Below, piece after piece: positions 1 to 7,742 of a stretch of 34,396 nt of DNA (the first letter of the stretch is position 1; each line of letters begins with the position of its first letter). Origin of the DNA: Synechococcales cyanobacterium PMM_0082. GTDB lineage: Bacteria > Cyanobacteriota > Cyanobacteriia > Pseudanabaenales > Pseudanabaenaceae. The DNA lies in assembly GCA_949127865.1 (NCBI GenBank), contig CASBQR010000188.1:1-34396 (forward strand), in the 5' to 3' direction. A model generated the notes under the pieces. The model saw only the letters and a program-made list of their open reading frames with translations. It made no database searches and was not told where the DNA came from. The position numbers and the translations under genes were made by a program.

Positions 1-105
1 GCTTTTGCTCGAATTCGCGGTTATATCTCTACCCTCAAAAAGCAAGGGCTTAGTATATTGGGGGCTCTTACAAATATCTTTCGCAATGATCCTCTTTTTG
101 TCTGA
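1..105 (+). CDS. IS66-family transposase, C-terminal end (partial)
   Basis: The first frame is open from base 1 to a TGA and encodes 34 residues beginning AFARIRGYISTLKKQG and ending NDPLFV. This resembles the C-terminal tail of IS66-family (TnpC-type) transposases, which commonly end with an RGYIST...KxG...AL...F...P pattern. The rest of the gene lies to the left of the window, so intactness cannot be judged. The stretch CCTGAGTTGTTAC at 117-129 could be part of the right terminal repeat, but the left end is not visible. The assignment rests on recall of the family tail only. Confidence 0.6.
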   Translation, partial: AFARIRGYISTLKKQGLSILGALTNIFRNDPLFV

Positions 106-171
106 ATTCTTTTTGACCTGAGTTGTTACAAATTAAGACTGCCTATACTAGTTGTTAAATTAGAATATAAA

Positions 172-201
172 GCCGTCCTAAAGGACAGGGTTTTTACCCA
201 A
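172..201 (+). terminator. short hairpin followed by a T run
   Basis: GTCCT (175-179) pairs with AGGAC (82-86 of that hundred, i.e. 182-186) around a two-base AA, followed by AGGG and five T residues. It lies downstream of the transposase tail on the same strand, so it may end that transcript. The loop is very tight, so the call is weak. Confidence 0.3.
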
Positions 202-219
202 TTTCCCGATAAAAATTCG

Positions 220-244
220 TTTTGACTCTAGATTAGACTCAAAA
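220..244. promoter_or_regulatory. candidate operator upstream of the vapBC-type pair
   Basis: An imperfect palindrome, TTTTGACTC at 220-228 and GACTCAAAA at 236-244 with a 7-base centre, matches at 8 of 9 positions. It overlaps a TTGACT hexamer (222-227) that could be a -35 box. It lies 42 bases before the antitoxin ATG. Type II toxin-antitoxin operons are usually repressed by their own complex at such a site, so an autoregulatory operator is a reasonable inference. Confidence 0.35.
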
Positions 245-286
245 ACGTTATTATCTATAGAGTATTTGCTTTTAGAGGGTATAACT

Positions 287-529
287 ATGACAAGTCAGGA
301 GATTTTAAGTGAGTTTTTATCTCTCCCTGCTGACGCGCAAAGCCAAGTGGTCGGCTTGATAGCCTTTTTGAAGCAGAAGTATACATATGCTGAACCGCTC
401 TCTCCTTCATTGAAAGTTGATTTAGTGGACGATCCTTTTGTTGGAATGTGGCGCGATCGTCAAGATTTAGGTAGCACTACTTGGGTGCGAAATTTACGAG
501 AAAGCGAGTGGTCAAAGACACATGGCTAG
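287..529 (+). CDS. VapB-type antitoxin
   Basis: This 80-residue acidic protein is followed directly by a PIN-domain toxin. The N-terminal half is helical (TSQEILSEFLSLPADAQSQV). The C-terminal half carries DPFVGMWRDRQDLG...WVRNLRESEW, the kind of toxin-wrapping tail seen in cyanobacterial VapB-like antitoxins. The ATG at 287 is chosen over an upstream TTG at 266 because GAGGG lies a suitable distance before it. The stop overlaps the toxin start by 8 bases, implying translational coupling. The role (neutralising the toxin and repressing the operon) is inferred from family and context. Confidence 0.8.
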   Translation: MTSQEILSEFLSLPADAQSQVVGLIAFLKQKYTYAEPLSPSLKVDLVDDPFVGMWRDRQDLGSTTWVRNLRESEWSKTHG

Positions 530-911
530 TTCAACTATCGTAGATACGGATATAATCATTGATGTTGGTCGTGGTATTCTTGAAGCCGCTAATTATCTGC
601 AAGGGCTAAAATCAAGTTCCAGATTGGCAATTAGTGTAGTTACACAAATGGAACTGATTGTTGGCTGCACTAACAAGTCAGAGTTGCGGACTCTGGAAAA
701 GTTCCTTCAACAGTTTGACGTAATTAGAATTGACCAGCCTATTTCAGATAAAGCGTTTGACTTGCTACGCTTGTATCGGCTAAGTCATGGCTTACTCATT
801 GCCGATGGCTTGATCGCAGCTACAGCAATAACATATGAATCACCTTTCATAACCAAAAACCAACGAGATTATCGATTTATCCAAAATCTAAATCTATTAC
901 CCTACCCGTAG
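522..911 (+). CDS. vapC: VapC-type PIN-domain toxin (ribonuclease)
   Basis: This 129-residue PIN-domain protein has acidic residues placed as in VapC nucleases: D8 and D10 in VDTDIIID, E44 in TQMELIVG, D95 in IADGLIAA and D116 in NQRDYRFI. VapC toxins are Mg-dependent RNases that cut tRNA or rRNA when the antitoxin is lost. The gene overlaps its antitoxin by 8 bases, and all catalytic positions are present, so the module looks intact. It lies between an IS66 tail and a xisH/xisI relic, a typical mobile neighbourhood. The RNA target cannot be predicted. Confidence 0.85.
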   Translation: MASSTIVDTDIIIDVGRGILEAANYLQGLKSSSRLAISVVTQMELIVGCTNKSELRTLEKFLQQFDVIRIDQPISDKAFDLLRLYRLSHGLLIADGLIAATAITYESPFITKNQRDYRFIQNLNLLPYP

Positions 912-1004
912 CGGAAAGCCTAACACTGCGTTGGAGCCGACCTCTCAAAAGTGATCTGTGAAAATTCAAGATTGACTGTAGCGGCTCAACTTTATCGTTA
1001 TGCC

Positions 1005-1254
1005 GAAAGCGATCGCCTTGCCATAGAAGTCAACGAACCCAACAGCACTCTTTTTTTTGGCAGGATGATTAGACGTATATCAAACCTTCTTTCAGCTTCC
1101 GTTTACGCAAACAGCCGTGCAACGCTATCAGATTTTATTAGTTGTATATAATCACGTAAGTGAGGCGATCTCGATGGGAATATCTAGACAAGACATAGTA
1201 CTAGGATTGCAACCTCCATACAAACGCCCCTACACAGATTATGGAATTGCATAG
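1005..1254 (+). pseudogene. xisH/xisI composite relic
   Basis: Three pieces read like the cyanobacterial fdxN-element excision factors XisH and XisI. 1005-1056 gives ESDRLAIEVNEPNSTLFF in one frame, like an internal XisH segment. A shift in the T8 run at 1051-1058 and a TGA at 1066-1068 follow. From 1069 another frame gives LDVYQTFFQLPFTQ then QRYQILLVVYN, like the XisH C-terminus. The same frame then continues in frame into MGISRQDIVLG and QPPYKRPYTDYGIA, like the end of XisI, to a TAG at 1252-1254. A deletion therefore seems to have joined the end of xisH to the end of xisI. The match is from memory of both families. Confidence 0.6.
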
Positions 1255-1735
1255 GTTAATGCCCTCAAGAAAACAACAGATTTCTGAAATCTCAAAGTCT
1301 TAGAAATTTCACGATCGCTCCACAAACACAAAACATCCTAGTCAGCCAATCGCCAAACTGCACGAAAAGGGTTTGAGTTGATCGCAAAAAGACAGTATCA
1401 AAATGGGCTTCATAGGTATTAATTCCTGAAAGCAAAACACATTGGGATCAACTATGCCTGAGTAACCCTTATGGTAGAGCGTGTTAATGAAATATAATAC
1501 ACGTTATTGTATTGTTCATGCAATATTCTGGTACTCAGCCTTGGGGCATCCGCATCGGACATCGGGCAGTTTACCACTTTGGCTCACGCAGTTTGACGAA
1601 ATTAAATCGTGGCGTTGTGGCTGTAATTGCGGCTCTGATTGATGGAGCGATTAAGCTATTTGATATGTTTCCTAGAAATAATGAGGTTAGTTTTTGTCTA
1701 TAGTTAGCTAATACCAAATCTCTAAGCAAGGACTA

Positions 1736-1785
1736 CCCCTTTACGAATAAGGGGCACAGGGCGAGGTTCCCCGTTTTGGTTTTTC
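1736..1785 (+). repeat. dispersed repeat, copy A
   Basis: A hairpin, CCCCTT (1736-1741) and AAGGGG (1749-1754), precedes CAGGGC, then GAGGTTCCCCG and TTTTGGTTTTT. The block CCCCGTTTTGGTTTTT recurs exactly on the other strand at 18580-18605, and a close variant occurs at 4597-4623. It lies upstream of argF. Its T-rich end could help end transcription, but no gene upstream on this strand clearly needs it. Confidence 0.5.
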
Positions 1786-1890
1786 CTAATCCGTAGTAAT
1801 CTATAGCTTATTTTTGGGGAATTGATATACAGAGACTTTACTGAGCTTGAACTGAGCTATGATTATTTGATAATTTTTGACCAAGAACCC

Positions 1891-2805
1891 ATGAATAACT
1901 TGAAAGGGCGTGACTTACTCAGTTTGGCAGATTTACAGACCTCGGAAATTCTAGAACTTTTAGATTTAGCCAAGCAATTAAAAACGGGTAAGTTGCAGCC
2001 AAGTTTTGAGCGTAAAACCTTGGGTTTATTATTTCGTAAGGCATCGACTCGCACCAGAGTTAGCTTTTCTGTGGCAATGCATCAGCTAGGTGGTCATGTA
2101 ATCGATTTACTCCCTAGTAGCACTCAGGTTGGTAGAGGTGAGCCTGTGGAAGATACGGCTAGGGTTTTAGATCGCTATGTTGATGCTTTGGCGGTGCGTA
2201 CCTTTGCCCAGTCCGAGTTAGAAACCTTTGCTAATTACTGCAAAATTCCGATTATTAATGCCCTTAGCGATCGCGAACATCCCTGTCAAGCATTAGCTGA
2301 TTTATTAACGATTACAGAAAATTTTGGTGATTTAAAGGGTTTAACTTTAACTTATTTTGGTGATGGTAATAATATGGCGCATTCTCTGATGTTGGGCTGT
2401 GCTTTGGTGGGTATGAACGTGAGAATTGCCTCCCCCATTGGATTTATGCCCAGTCCAGAGATTGTGGCGCAAACTAAAAAAATTGCTACTGGTAAATCTG
2501 AGGTTTTAATAACAAATGATCCCCGCCTTGCGGCAAAGGGAGCGCAGGTAGTCTATACCGATGTCTGGGCAAGTATGGGGCAGGAACAAGAAGCTGATGA
2601 TCGCATTCCCTTATTTCAACCCTTTCAATTAAATTCAGAATTAATGGCATTGGCAGATAAAAAAGCGATCGTTCTCCATTGTTTACCTGCACACCGTGGC
2701 GAAGAAATTACGGCAGAAGTCCTTGAAGGAGATCAGTCCAAGGTTTGGGATGAAGCTGAAAATCGCCTCCATGCTCAGAAAGCTCTGTTAGTTAGTATTT
2801 TGTGA
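1891..2805 (+). CDS. argF: ornithine carbamoyltransferase
   Basis: ArgF makes citrulline from ornithine and carbamoyl phosphate in cytoplasmic arginine synthesis. Diagnostic motifs are present in order: the carbamoyl-phosphate loop STRTRVSF, the HPCQALADL motif, the DGNNMAHSLML segment at the domain junction, and the HCLPAHRGEEI ornithine/catalytic motif. The ATG at 1891 gives 304 residues, the usual family length. The longer frame from a TTG at 1822 would add 23 residues unlike any OTC N-terminus. The gene stands alone, facing a DUF29-like gene on the opposite strand. Confidence 0.95.
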   Translation: MNNLKGRDLLSLADLQTSEILELLDLAKQLKTGKLQPSFERKTLGLLFRKASTRTRVSFSVAMHQLGGHVIDLLPSSTQVGRGEPVEDTARVLDRYVDALAVRTFAQSELETFANYCKIPIINALSDREHPCQALADLLTITENFGDLKGLTLTYFGDGNNMAHSLMLGCALVGMNVRIASPIGFMPSPEIVAQTKKIATGKSEVLITNDPRLAAKGAQVVYTDVWASMGQEQEADDRIPLFQPFQLNSELMALADKKAIVLHCLPAHRGEEITAEVLEGDQSKVWDEAENRLHAQKALLVSIL

Positions 2806-2867
2806 GATTCAATTTATCGTAGTCAAATATACTTACTTTGATCGCAGGATCGTCATCAAAAAGTTGA

Positions 2868-3296
2868 TTAGTTATAATTTTGAATAAGGCTAATAGCATG
2901 ATCGATGATTACGGCAGAGTTAACCATACCCGCTAGAGTTTCAGATTCATATACTCCTCCAAATGCCTCTAAACTTGCCTCTTTCATTGCTATTCGATAA
3001 GCCTGTCCTAAAATTTCTTTAATTTCAGGAATATCAATATAGGTTCCGCCTGCTTTTCGTCTTTTATTTGTACGTTGAATTCTATCAACTGCAAGGTCAA
3101 TCGAAACTTGCCAAGACTTTGTCGAAAGCATCTCAGCACTTTGTTTAATTAAATGAACCAGTAAAACGATGCAATAACTATAAATTTTATTGATTTTGTC
3201 TTCTTTACTCATCTCTTCGATCTCATCAATAAGTAATAAAGCATTTTGAAAATCTTGCTTATAAATGAGTTTTTTTAGTTCTAATAATTCTTCCAT
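2868..3296 (-). CDS. DUF29-like protein
   Basis: This 142-residue protein is predicted to be mostly helical, with no signal peptide or membrane segment. It opens MEELLELKKLI and contains LVHLIKQSAE, a basic NKRRKAGGTY segment and a C-terminal EASLEAFGGVYE region. The pattern resembles small cyanobacterial proteins usually labelled DUF29 family, though it is clearly different from the canonical DUF29 protein at 18064-18507. Function is unknown. It is convergent with argF and lies 45 bases downstream of the RibD-C reductase on the same strand, so the two may be co-transcribed. Confidence 0.6.
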   Translation of the reverse strand: MEELLELKKLIYKQDFQNALLLIDEIEEMSKEDKINKIYSYCIVLLVHLIKQSAEMLSTKSWQVSIDLAVDRIQRTNKRRKAGGTYIDIPEIKEILGQAYRIAMKEASLEAFGGVYESETLAGMVNSAVIIDHAISLIQNYN

Positions 3297-3341
3297 GATT
3301 ATTTTCTTAAGAAATGATGAACTACACTGCTTTTATTAAAC

Positions 3342-4115
3342 CTAATATTCGATTTTGTAGCGCAGAAATAACTCATTGTCGTGATGATAGAGCGATCGCA
3401 GGCTTAGATTAGGTAACTCTGCCATTCCATAGTCTTTACCGCCAATAATTGTCGTATTTTTAACTCCTCCCACTAATTTGGGACAAAGCGTTAAAAATAG
3501 CTCGTCACCCCAACCTGCGGAGATAAATTCATAATTTATACTAGCACCACCTTCTACCATCAGGCTTTTAACTGCTAGATTGCACCATAGTAGGTTGAGG
3601 ATTTGCAAAAAATTATTAACATCTGGAGATAGTCTGAAAACTTGCACTTTTTCTGCCAATACTTTTTCGGTTTCTAAGCTTGCCCCTGCTCCTAAAAATA
3701 CAACCCGTAAATCTCTCCCCGCCAGCCAAAACCGATGATCTAGGGGTAAATCACCGCTATTACTAACCACTATACCCAAGGGTTGAGTCGCAAAATTTTG
3801 TAATCTCTCTGGCAAAAGTTCCGATGACACAGTGGGAATAAATGGATCTAACCTTAAGGTTTTGCCGCCCACTAGCACAGCATCTACTTGCGATCGCAGA
3901 CGGTGCATTACTTTTCGATCCATTCTCGATCCCAAGCCTGTCATTTTCCCATGATTAGTTGTAGCTTTGCCATCAACGCTAGATACCATATTAAAAATGA
4001 TGTGGGGACGGGTATAAGTTTTCCCTTGGCAATCAAATTTTATCCCTTCCTTAGGAAATGCCAACTCTTCAAAGCTATAAATATCAGAAGGTATCGGTTG
4101 TAAATTGGAAATCAT
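3342..4115 (-). CDS. RibD C-terminal-domain (dihydrofolate reductase-like) reductase
   Basis: This 257-residue protein is a RibD_C-type NAD(P)H reductase, the fold that reduces the ribosylamino-pyrimidine intermediate in riboflavin synthesis. Family marks are PHIIFNMVSSVDGKAT, RSQVDAVLVGGKTLRLDPF, the nucleotide-binding VEGGASINYEF, and DELFLTLCPKLVGG. It has no RibD deaminase domain, so it is a stand-alone reductase. It could supply the reductase step of riboflavin synthesis or reduce another pterin- or pyrimidine-like substrate. The ATG at 4115 is the natural start. Confidence 0.85.
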   Translation of the reverse strand: MISNLQPIPSDIYSFEELAFPKEGIKFDCQGKTYTRPHIIFNMVSSVDGKATTNHGKMTGLGSRMDRKVMHRLRSQVDAVLVGGKTLRLDPFIPTVSSELLPERLQNFATQPLGIVVSNSGDLPLDHRFWLAGRDLRVVFLGAGASLETEKVLAEKVQVFRLSPDVNNFLQILNLLWCNLAVKSLMVEGGASINYEFISAGWGDELFLTLCPKLVGGVKNTTIIGGKDYGMAELPNLSLRSLYHHDNELFLRYKIEY

Positions 4116-4255
4116 GTTTTCGATAAACTTACCTCAAATTATCTTTGCAAATTATGTTCTATATAGCGTCTGAATTGATCTGCGGAAGATAATTTTTCCA
4201 TACAACCTGTAGGTAAGATTTATAGTCGCTATTGCTTTGAAATCCCGTACTTTTG

Positions 4256-4462
4256 TTACATTTCTTCGACAAAATCCCCAATGGGACGAGTTTGCCTAGA
4301 GTTTAGTTCAAAGCCTTGACCAATTCCCTTGATTGTCTCCATCTGATCTATAAACTGGCGCAGTTTAGTGGGATCAATTTTGTTAGGATCAACAAAGGTG
4401 ACAAGAACTTGGGAGCGATCGCTAGCATCTTGTGGTAGCTCGGAAAGCTGAATTTGCCCATC
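4256..4462 (-). pseudogene. antitoxin-like gene relic
   Basis: On the minus strand, 68 codons are open between an in-frame TAG (4463-4465) and a TAA (4256-4258). The product starts DGQIQLSELPQDASDRSQ, continues VLVTFVDPNKIDPTKLRQ and ends RPIGDFVEEM. GQIQL...VLVTFVD resembles small cyanobacterial antitoxins that precede PIN toxins. There is no start codon near the beginning (the first ATG is mid-frame), and no toxin gene sits beside it. It is best read as the remaining 3' part of a broken gene. Confidence 0.5.
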
Positions 4463-4596
4463 CTAATAAATGCCTCTGATGGCTTTAAACGTAGGGTGCA
4501 GTTAGGTTTGTATGTCCATAAATTTTAACAACTATCTGCAAAAGTCTGGGTCTGAAATTCCCTCACATTCCCATACTTTACGCCAAGGTAAATCTC

Positions 4597-4623
4597 GGCG
4601 TGAGGTTCCCCGTGCTGGTTTTT
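4597..4623 (+). repeat. dispersed repeat, copy B
   Basis: GGCG, TGAGGTTCCCCG, then TGCTGGTTTTT matches copy A at nearly every position (GAGGTTCCCCG, then TT or GC, then TGGTTTTT). It lies just beyond the end of the MoeB gene, on the opposite strand to it. Confidence 0.45.
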
Positions 4624-4630
4624 ATTTTTC

Positions 4631-5896
4631 TTAGTACTTAGGAACAGAGCTATCGATCTCTTCACTCCAAGCATTAATCCCACCTTTGACATTAATCCCA
4701 TCAATGCCTGCTTGTTTGAGGATACCCAATGCCTTAAGCGATCGCCCGCCCATTTTACAATGCACCACTAACTTGCGATCGCCCATCAAAGCCCTAACCT
4801 GATCAATCCCATTCCCATTTTCAATATCTGGTAAAGGAATTAAAGTTGTATTCGGAATTTTACCAATTTCCCATTCACTAGGATTCCGCACATCCACAAT
4901 TACATAGTCAGGATTATTAATTAATTCTTTAAGTTCAGATACTGTAATTTCAGGGATTTGATTTTGATCTTGTGATTCCATGGCTTTAGCTTGGGGGATT
5001 CCGCAAAATTGTTGATAGTCTATGAGTTCGGTAATTACGGGACGCACAGGATTAGGGCGAAGCTTTAACTCACGAAAGCTCATTTTGAGAGCATCAAATA
5101 ATAAAAGCCGTCCGCTTAGGGTTGTGCCTTTACCTAAAATAATTTTGATGGTTTCTGTCGCTTGAATTACACCAATAATGCCCGGCAGAATTCCTAAAAC
5201 CCCACCCTCAGCACAGGAAGGAACTAAACCTGGAGGTGGAGGCTCTGGATACAAATCACGGTAATTGGGAGCGGTAGCATCGGCATCATAAATCCAGTCG
5301 CGATCGCTATCTCTAGCGGTTTTCTTTTGCTCAGAAGATAATTTATCCCAATCCTCTGGACGTTGCCAACCACCTCGATAGTTAAATACCGTCGCCTGCC
5401 CCTCAAATCGATAGATAGAGCCGTAAACATTGGGCTTATTCAACAAAACACAGGCATCATTCACCAAATATCTTGTCGGGAAATTATCCGTACCATCCAC
5501 CACAATGTCATAGGGAGCCATAATCTCTAGGGCATTTTCCGAGCTGACCATCGTCTCATAGAGATCAACTTGACAGTGAGGATTAATCTCATGGATGCGA
5601 TTTTTAGCGGATTCAATTTTGGGCTTGCCAATCCAAGAAGTGCCATGAATAACTTGACGTTGGAGGTTGGAGGCATCAACTATATCAAAATCGACAATGC
5701 CAATCCGTCCCACCCCTGCGGCTGCCAAATACATTAACAACGGCGCACCCAAGCCACCCGTACCAATACAAAGAACGCTGGCAGCCTTAAGTCTTTTCTG
5801 CCCTTCTACTCCAACTTCAGGCAAAATTAGGTGGCGAGAATAACGTTCATACTCCTGTTGATTGAGTTGAATAGTTTTTAAATCTGGATCAAGCAT
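4631..5896 (-). CDS. moeB: MoeB-type adenylyltransferase with C-terminal rhodanese domain
   Basis: This 421-residue E1-like enzyme adenylates the C-terminus of a MoaD/ThiS-type sulfur carrier, and its rhodanese domain can supply the sulfur. The ATP loop GTGGLG is at about 45-50, the ThiF core continues with NLQRQVIHG and DGTDNFPTRYLVND, and VPSCAEGG has its Cys at 228. The rhodanese domain covers about 315-421, with active-site C380 in HCKMGGRS. Residues about 177-208, rich in charged residues, are inserted between FNYRGG and APNYRDLYPEPPPPG, which are normally almost adjacent. Either molybdopterin or thiamine/tRNA thiolation could be served. Confidence 0.9.
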   Translation of the reverse strand: MLDPDLKTIQLNQQEYERYSRHLILPEVGVEGQKRLKAASVLCIGTGGLGAPLLMYLAAAGVGRIGIVDFDIVDASNLQRQVIHGTSWIGKPKIESAKNRIHEINPHCQVDLYETMVSSENALEIMAPYDIVVDGTDNFPTRYLVNDACVLLNKPNVYGSIYRFEGQATVFNYRGGWQRPEDWDKLSSEQKKTARDSDRDWIYDADATAPNYRDLYPEPPPPGLVPSCAEGGVLGILPGIIGVIQATETIKIILGKGTTLSGRLLLFDALKMSFRELKLRPNPVRPVITELIDYQQFCGIPQAKAMESQDQNQIPEITVSELKELINNPDYVIVDVRNPSEWEIGKIPNTTLIPLPDIENGNGIDQVRALMGDRKLVVHCKMGGRSLKALGILKQAGIDGINVKGGINAWSEEIDSSVPKY

Positions 5897-5993
5897 GGTT
5901 TGTTTATGTGTAACCTAAGATTGCATTTTAACCCATCGTTTTTAGTTATCGCCTTTTGCTTAAAATATCTCTACGTGAACTTTTAGATCTGAC

Positions 5994-7073
5994 CTAAAGT
6001 GGTAGTGATGATTTAACCTTAGTAGCGATCGCCTTAGCAATATTAACTAAAGCCACTGCCGAAGCTGATTCTGGATGATCCAAAACAATAGGAATGCCGC
6101 GATCGCCACCTTTGCGTAGGTCAATTTCGAGGGGGATACAACCCAATAAAGTTACTCCCAACTCTGTAGCAGTTTTAGAGCCACCACCCGATCCAAAAAT
6201 ATCGTATTGGAGATCTGGGCGATCGGGAGGAATAAAATAGCTCATATTTTCCACAATTCCCAAGACAGACACGCCCATTTGTTCAAACATCTTTAAACCT
6301 TTACGAGCATCCAAAAGCGATACCGTTTGCGGTGTAGTCACAATTACAGCACCCGCTAAAGGTACAGACTGAATTAAAGTTAACTGGGCATCCCCCGTAC
6401 CAGGAGGCATATCCACAATTAAATAATCTAATTCTCCCCAATTTGCTTGGTATAAAAATTGTTTGATCACACCATTCAACATAGGACCACGCCACACAAT
6501 CGGTTGATCTTTCTCAACTAAAAAAGCCATGGAGATCATTTTGACCCCATGATTAAAAGCAGGTTGCACTATATCTTTACCCGATGCATCTTTAATGACT
6601 TCCATTCTTGCCGAGTCCATCCCAAGCATTAACGGCACATTAGGACCATAAATATCCGCATCTAAAATCCCTACTTTAGCTCCCATTTCCGCTAAAGCTA
6701 CTGCCACATTCACAGATACGCTAGTCTTGCCTACGCCTCCTTTACCACTGGAGATTGCCACAATATGCTTAACCCCCAAAACTGGAGCTAGGGAAGACGT
6801 AGGACTAGGTGGTGGTGGCGTGGGCATATCAACTTTGACCCATACATCACTAACTTCCCCCAAAGACTTCACAATACTTTTGCATTGATCGATCAATGTT
6901 TGCCTAGCAGCAGGAGTAGTATTACCATTAAGGGCGAGGGTAAAACCCACAATCCCAGAGGATTTGATAGTGACATCTCGAATCATCTTAAGTTCAACTA
7001 AACTTTTCTGTGATTCTGGGTCTTGAACTGGAGTAAGAGCTTTGAGAATTAGGGCAGAATCGGGTAAAGTCAT
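5994..7073 (-). CDS. Mrp/NBP35-family P-loop ATPase (Fe-S carrier type)
   Basis: Mrp (ApbC/NBP35) proteins bind and deliver Fe-S clusters using ATP. This 359-residue protein has an N-terminal MIP18-like (DUF59) domain at about 5-80, a proline-rich linker (TPPPPSPTSS), and the deviant Walker A SGKGGVGKTS at 109-118. It continues with DADIYGPNVPLMLG and DMPPGTGDAQLT, all standard for the family. After GIVENMSYFI, where many Mrp proteins carry a CxxC, this one reads PPDRPDLQYD. As I recall, the cyanobacterial form lacks the pair in the same way. Confidence 0.9.
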   Translation of the reverse strand: MTLPDSALILKALTPVQDPESQKSLVELKMIRDVTIKSSGIVGFTLALNGNTTPAARQTLIDQCKSIVKSLGEVSDVWVKVDMPTPPPPSPTSSLAPVLGVKHIVAISSGKGGVGKTSVSVNVAVALAEMGAKVGILDADIYGPNVPLMLGMDSARMEVIKDASGKDIVQPAFNHGVKMISMAFLVEKDQPIVWRGPMLNGVIKQFLYQANWGELDYLIVDMPPGTGDAQLTLIQSVPLAGAVIVTTPQTVSLLDARKGLKMFEQMGVSVLGIVENMSYFIPPDRPDLQYDIFGSGGGSKTATELGVTLLGCIPLEIDLRKGGDRGIPIVLDHPESASAVALVNIAKAIATKVKSSLPL

Positions 7074-7409
7074 TTAATTTATTTAATAATTTAGGGTTTA
7101 ATGCTTTATATAAAATCAGGCTTTTCAAAAACAGCCTAAAAGCTTAATGAGTATCGCTTAACAGTGATTTTGATCTCAATTTTTAGAGAATAATATCTTC
7201 TATACCTTGAGGAATATTACCTATTATTTAAGGTAGAATTACTTTCTAATTATGAAAATACTAATGAGTTAAGTATTTTTGTGTCAATGTATAAAATTTA
7301 TTCGCAACTCTCAATGGGGTATGTATTATCGTTACTCAATGATAATAAAATATTTCGTGTGTCATGGCACAGCTACACAAAAAATTATTAACTTATTTGG
7401 AGTTTAAGC
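7074..7409. other. AT-rich spacer between divergent genes
   Basis: This 336-base spacer separates mrp (minus) from the STAS gene (plus) and must carry both promoters. I see no gene. TTATC and GATAA flank a short centre near 7328-7352, and GGAG lies 8 bases before the STAS ATG. No -35/-10 pair is convincing enough to name. Confidence 0.5.
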
Positions 7410-7742
7410 ATGAATCCTGAAGTTAGGGTAATGCAACCGTCTGGACGTTTAGATGTTACTAATGTCAACCAATTTCGCCGTGAAGTTACTGATATAGCTT
7501 TATTAAAACCTAAATTTTTGTTAATTGACCTTAAGGACATTAGTTTTATGGATAGTTCAGGACTAGGAGCTTTAGTCGCTGCTCTAAAAACTATTCGCAC
7601 TGCAGGCGGAGAACTTGCCCTTTGTTCCCCTTCCGATCAAGTCCAAATGTTATTTGATTTAACAAATATGGGAACTATATTCAAGGTTTACCCAAGCCGT
7701 GAAGAGTTTGCATTTCGAGTAGGCATTAAGCTCAAGAACTAG
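7410..7742 (+). CDS. STAS-domain anti-sigma factor antagonist
   Basis: This 110-residue protein consists of a single STAS domain, the SpoIIAA/RsbV type that binds an anti-sigma kinase when unphosphorylated. The switch site is in ISFMDSSGLGAL at about 44-55. By alignment to SpoIIAA, S50 (the second Ser) is the likely phosphorylated residue. A GGAG precedes the ATG. The gene runs tail to tail into a response-regulator/PP2C phosphatase, overlapping it by 4 bases, so the neighbour is a natural candidate to dephosphorylate it. No anti-sigma kinase or sigma factor is in the window. Confidence 0.9.
   Translation: MNPEVRVMQPSGRLDVTNVNQFRREVTDIALLKPKFLLIDLKDISFMDSSGLGALVAALKTIRTAGGELALCSPSDQVQMLFDLTNMGTIFKVYPSREEFAFRVGIKLKN

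Larger units (their letters stand above)
912..1890. other. gene-poor stretch between vapC-type toxin and argF
   Basis: No intact gene is convincing here. The stretch holds the xisH/xisI relic (1005-1254), a 63-codon open frame at 1512-1703 with no recognisable family, and a short dispersed repeat (1736-1785). The rest, about 1255-1510, is AT-rich with no feature I can support. Confidence 0.6.
4116..4630. other. spacer holding an antitoxin-like relic and a repeat
   Basis: This 515-base gap between two minus-strand genes contains a start-less open frame (4256-4462) and copy B of the dispersed repeat (4597-4623). Nothing else in it can be supported. Confidence 0.6.

Noticed and set aside
951-1151. 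66-codon frame from a GTG
   Set aside because: Only part of it (the segment around DRLAIEV) is like XisH, and the true frame shifts in the T8 run; treated as a pseudogene rather than a gene.
1512-1703. 63-codon open frame (SGTQPWGIRIGHRAVYHF...)
   Set aside because: No family recognised, no ribosome-binding site and no partner; kept as unexplained sequence.
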